46,648 bases of DNA from positions 1 through 46,648 of the forward strand of contig VYFX01000006.1 in NCBI GenBank assembly GCA_009842205.1. The letters are read 5' to 3'. Positions 43,753-46,648 of this stretch are shown in pieces. Position numbers and translations under genes: made by a program. How positions within the stretch are numbered: position 1 is the first letter of the stretch; every line of letters starts with the position of its first letter. The notes beneath the pieces are model-generated. The model searched no databases, was not told the DNA's origin, and saw only the letters and a program-made list of their open reading frames with translations. This DNA is from Paracoccaceae bacterium. Its GTDB lineage: Bacteria; Pseudomonadota; Alphaproteobacteria; Rhodobacterales; Rhodobacteraceae.

Positions 43753-44565
43753 CTAAGCTGGGTTGATTTGTCGGCTGACCATTTCCACTGACTTTCTTAT
43801 TGCTTCGGCCAATAAACTTCCCATCCGCTGTTGATTGGTTTCGGTTCTGATCAGACTGTTTCTTATCTCGACCATCAAGTGAGGGATATTTCTTGCGGCT
43901 GCATGTCTTTTCACGGTGTGTACCACCTTGGGATCAGGTTTGTATGGTTCGTTTGGAACAACCCTGAAAGCACCGATTTCAATCAGCATTTGCAACAAAT
44001 ACTCCGCCAACATGTTTTCACCTTCAAAGAGCACACCCAAATCCACATGGCGGTCCACGCCATAAAAGACCGGGGTGAAACTGTGAATGGCTATAAATGA
44101 CTTTATCCAGGGATTGTTGTTCAAATACTCCTCGACCAGTCCATGAAAGGGATTGAAGTAGGCCTCAACACGCCTGTGATGCTCTTCCCTGCTGATAAAC
44201 TTGTTACCGGGTATGAAATGCACCTCCGATTTGGCGGGTATTGCTGCTGGTGAGTACGGATCCCTGTTACAATCAATGACAATTCTGGATACATTGGAAA
44301 TAATCAGGGGACAATTCAATATTCTGGAAATCTCGATTGCCACCTCTTTGGCACCGATATCGTATACCGCATGGCTTTTACGTGTTTCAGGACTAACACC
44401 CAAATCATTCAATTCGCTGGGAATATTGTCTGAAGCATGTTCACATACCAGTAGGAGAGGAAAGTCTCCTTGCGGATTAATCAGCTCTGCAGGGAAAAAT
44501 TGTTCACCTGTAACTGGATTGGCAATGTTTTGTTTACTCAAAAAAGAGTTTTGGATTTGATCCAT
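43753..44565 (-). CDS. N-formylglutamate amidohydrolase family protein
   Basis: A 270-residue FGase-family hydrolase. Motifs: LLLVCEHASDNIP (metal-binding Glu and His), VYDIGAKEVA, SRIVIDCNRDP, FIAIHSFTPVF and LMVEIRNSLIRTE. Canonical members (HutG-like) free glutamate from N-formylglutamate in histidine breakdown; close relatives act on other N-formyl or amide substrates. No other hut gene is in view. ATG 44565 is preferred to the TTG at 44571, though neither has a strong ribosome-binding site. The partner gene downstream is an alcohol dehydrogenase, so the pair may degrade a formylated compound; this is inference. Confidence 0.87.
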   Translation of the reverse strand: MDQIQNSFLSKQNIANPVTGEQFFPAELINPQGDFPLLLVCEHASDNIPSELNDLGVSPETRKSHAVYDIGAKEVAIEISRILNCPLIISNVSRIVIDCNRDPYSPAAIPAKSEVHFIPGNKFISREEHHRRVEAYFNPFHGLVEEYLNNNPWIKSFIAIHSFTPVFYGVDRHVDLGVLFEGENMLAEYLLQMLIEIGAFRVVPNEPYKPDPKVVHTVKRHAAARNIPHLMVEIRNSLIRTETNQQRMGSLLAEAIRKSVEMVSRQINPA

Positions 44566-45210
44566 CAGCAAATTACTTCATCTATTCCATAAAACAGCGG
44601 ATAACCAACAATTACGATGTTTTAAACATAGGCTGAAACCCCGTATCGAAACACTTCTTTTCCTAAACCCAACTGTCTGAACAATACGACAATAGTAGGA
44701 ATTCTTGTTGGCAAAAAACCACTCATTATAGGTAAATCATCTGTTGAAAGATTCAATTGACCTGAGGCCAAGTTTGTTTGAAGGCAATAAAAATTGCATT
44801 GTTTGATCCTGCCCAGAGGGCACAAGGGATATGCTTTGGATCTAGTACCCCAACACCATAGAATTAATGTTTCAAAGCTATTTAGAAATCACTTTCTAAT
44901 TAACCGATTTCACGACAAATCATCACCAACTCTACAAGATAAAAAAACTGAAGGAGATTCAGTATTATCGTGAAAGATACCCGAGTCAGGAATATAGATC
45001 CTATGGAATAACCTTCGTTCCGAATCCCAACGAGCCAAATTAGTAAGGAGACCATAAAAAAAGAGAGGCAATGAACCAGCAACATAAAAGTCCTGGAACT
45101 GAGCCTCCAAGAGAAACAATAGGTTTCGGGATCAAAAAAGTCAAGAAAAAATCGGGTGACAGATATTTCTTTTCTATTTAACTGGCACTTAGAACATGCC
45201 CTTTTGTCTT
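44566..45210. other. Non-coding spacer
   Basis: About 645 nt between the N-formylglutamate amidohydrolase start and the end of the DUF2806 gene. Only short, unconvincing frames occur. A small TGCCC-AGA-GGGCA hairpin lies at 44810-44822. I see no RNA gene. The promoter of the downstream pair should be near 44570-44640. Confidence 0.45.
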
Positions 45211-46194
45211 TTACCCTTTTGGGATTGTGTTTACTTCCATCATACGGAGATTCTTGGTTTGTAAGAAACCCTGAAGTTTTTCCGTAAATTCAGGTGCTGG
45301 TTTGCATTCAACAACTCTGGAGAGTTCCTGACCTGAAATACTCAGTGAAGGGCCAGTGATTTTGATTTCTCGCACATGTTTATCAGTATTAACCTGTGTC
45401 AAAATCCATAAGTTATTCTGGAAGCGGAATGGTACAGAAGTAAGGGGAATATTGTATTTTTCAAATTCTGGAATAGAATAATTTCTCCAGGAATTGTAAT
45501 CGGAAATTATCAACCCGTATTCTTGTAGCTGGTTAAGCTTCCCAAAATTCAAGCCAAATGATTCAAGCGAATTATCACCAGCATTTTTGCCAAGCGAGCA
45601 AATTCTCCCATCATATACCCCATCATGGGTTTCCAGAAACATGCACATTGAACAGAATTTTTCGAAAAGTTCGGCAGTATTTCGATCCATTTCCTGAAGA
45701 ACACCCAAGGTACGAAGGGACATGCTATCAGGCCTTTCGACTTGGCCGGCCAGTATCTTGGCCCAGAGAATCTGCATTTCTTCCGACGATACATCCTGAA
45801 CAAAACTGAAAAATCGGGCAGTCCAATCATGATCTGGTTCTTGGTCCGGGACTTCCTTATCACCAAGTTCTTGGGCGGCCTTGAAGATCACTGACTTGGC
45901 ATTGGCAAGTCTTTTTTGTTCTTGAAACTGGATTCGCTCGGAAACATAGTTATCAAGATTACCGCTCTGTTCTAAGGGATCGTAATTTTCTATTCTCTTG
46001 CGGGTTTCCAAAAGGGCAGTTTCATGAAGCTCTGTGATCTGGATATCAGCTTTGGTTGATTCAATTCTTGCTTTCCCCTCCCTACTTGCTTTCCAAGGAG
46101 CAAGCATGGAACCTGCAACAGCACCAATACCACTTGCTGAATAGTCAATAAGTTTTTCTATTGCTGGAACTTTTACGTTTAAATTGATATCCAT
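45211..46194 (-). CDS. DUF2806 family protein
   Basis: A 327-residue protein resembling the DUF2806 family. A glycine/alanine-rich segment (about residues 20-32, ASGIGAVAGSMLA) is followed by a long charged helical region (36-110). WTARFFSFVQDVSSEEMQILWAKILAGQ is the most typical segment of the family, and a beta-rich C-terminus follows. The function is not established. AAGGAT lies upstream of the ATG. It stands alone in an accessory-looking region close to toxin-antitoxin and restriction remnants, so a defence-related role is possible but unsupported. Confidence 0.75.
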   Translation of the reverse strand: MDINLNVKVPAIEKLIDYSASGIGAVAGSMLAPWKASREGKARIESTKADIQITELHETALLETRKRIENYDPLEQSGNLDNYVSERIQFQEQKRLANAKSVIFKAAQELGDKEVPDQEPDHDWTARFFSFVQDVSSEEMQILWAKILAGQVERPDSMSLRTLGVLQEMDRNTAELFEKFCSMCMFLETHDGVYDGRICSLGKNAGDNSLESFGLNFGKLNQLQEYGLIISDYNSWRNYSIPEFEKYNIPLTSVPFRFQNNLWILTQVNTDKHVREIKITGPSLSISGQELSRVVECKPAPEFTEKLQGFLQTKNLRMMEVNTIPKG

Positions 46195-46648
46195 GTAGAT
46201 CCTTAATTCCGATACTGTCCTCCACGGGATATGGTAATGGGGTCGGGATTAGGCAATATTTTGGACCATGGGGAGGACGGTTTTTTGAGGAAAATAGGCC
46301 GATAATCACCATTATGTTAGTTGAGAAGGGGTTAAATGTTGAACCTGAATATTTAGCATTTTTCAAGTGTAGTTCGATTCCACAAGTCGTCTGCTCTGAT
46401 AGCCTTCAAAAATTAATTGTGATTCTAAATTTAGTGATTTATGGCTTATTTTTGAATCTCAGAACTTGCTCCATAAGTCCAATTACTTAGGGTATTCTCT
46501 ATAATGCTGGATAGAATAACCATCTTTGGGACAAAGAATGGTTTCAATGACAGGGAAATCCTAGATACGAATAAAGGTGAAGACACATCCAGTTCTAAAT
46601 TCCAAACTCGACGATTATGGCACCAATGGCGATCATGGATATCAATAC
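46195..46648. other. Terminal spacer of the window
   Basis: About 454 nt with no recognisable gene. A plus-strand frame from the ATG at 46504 stays open to the window edge for 48 codons, and another open frame in the last 70 nt reads LDDYGTNGDHGYQY. Neither resembles a known family, and both are cut by the edge, so I make no gene call. Confidence 0.35.

Noticed and set aside
46504-46648. Plus-strand frame open to the window edge
   Set aside because: Only 48 codons visible, no ribosome-binding site or family similarity, and competing open frames overlap it.
1-46648. CRISPR array
   Set aside because: No regularly spaced series of three or more repeats was seen; the two-copy repeats at 38211 and 42363 are too few and too short.

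Overview
The window looks like part of an alphaproteobacterial chromosome of moderate to low GC. The best evidence is gene order. The blocks hemD / mitofilin-like protein / hemY facing tsaD with an EVE-domain gene, and ahcY / glutathionyl-hydroquinone reductase / tsaE / amgK / murU / addB / addA / trxA facing folC-accD, are arrangements known from Alphaproteobacteria. A COG4223 (Mic60-like) protein and the AddAB pair, in place of RecBCD, fit the same group. I cannot name a genus.

Layout. 1-286: 3' end of a uronate-dehydrogenase-like epimerase gene. 640-2850 (-): a three-gene defence-like operon of AAA15 ATPase, RloB/AbiLii-type protein and a small two-repeat protein. 3355-4551: a short orphan gene and a SAM methyltransferase. 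4719-8828 (-): hemD, a mitofilin-like gene, hemY, then tRNA-Thr(CGT) only 2 nt after the hemY stop. 8961-10554 (+): tsaD and an EVE gene. 10559-12693 (-): ahcY and an AlkD-like gene. 12963-23050 (+): a long co-directional run for thiol/quinone chemistry, tRNA t6A synthesis (tsaE), peptidoglycan sugar recycling (amgK, murU), double-strand-break repair (addBA) and thioredoxin. 23092-25336 (-): accD-folC. 25414-28026 (+): a glycerophosphodiester phosphodiesterase and ilvD.

From about 28 kb the content is more accessory. An 860-nt palindrome-rich spacer leads to a complete tyrosine recombinase. Next comes a compact histidine operon on the minus strand, hisG-hisN-hisCB-hisH-hisA-hisF-hisIE, with mostly overlapping genes. 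It has a hisC-hisB fusion, long HisG, fused HisIE, no hisD, and an IMPase-type HisN in the slot hisD holds in E. coli. This is unlike the usual alphaproteobacterial layout and suggests transfer. Beyond it lie an orphan ribbon-helix-helix protein, an HNH endonuclease gene broken by one in-frame stop, an orphan Vsr endonuclease, a FadH-like flavoenzyme, an Xre/RES toxin-antitoxin pair with an evident operator, a structured 440-nt spacer (14-bp inverted repeats 180 bp end to end, paired 14-bp direct repeats, a 23-nt palindrome), an N-formylglutamate amidohydrolase / Fe-alcohol dehydrogenase pair and a DUF2806 protein.

Most worth a second look: the ATPase-RloB-small-repeat-protein operon, the unusual his operon, a probable AUC start codon for murU, the inverted-repeat sites upstream of the recombinase, and the repeat cluster after the RES toxin. 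All functions come from reading motifs and known families; no database search was run.
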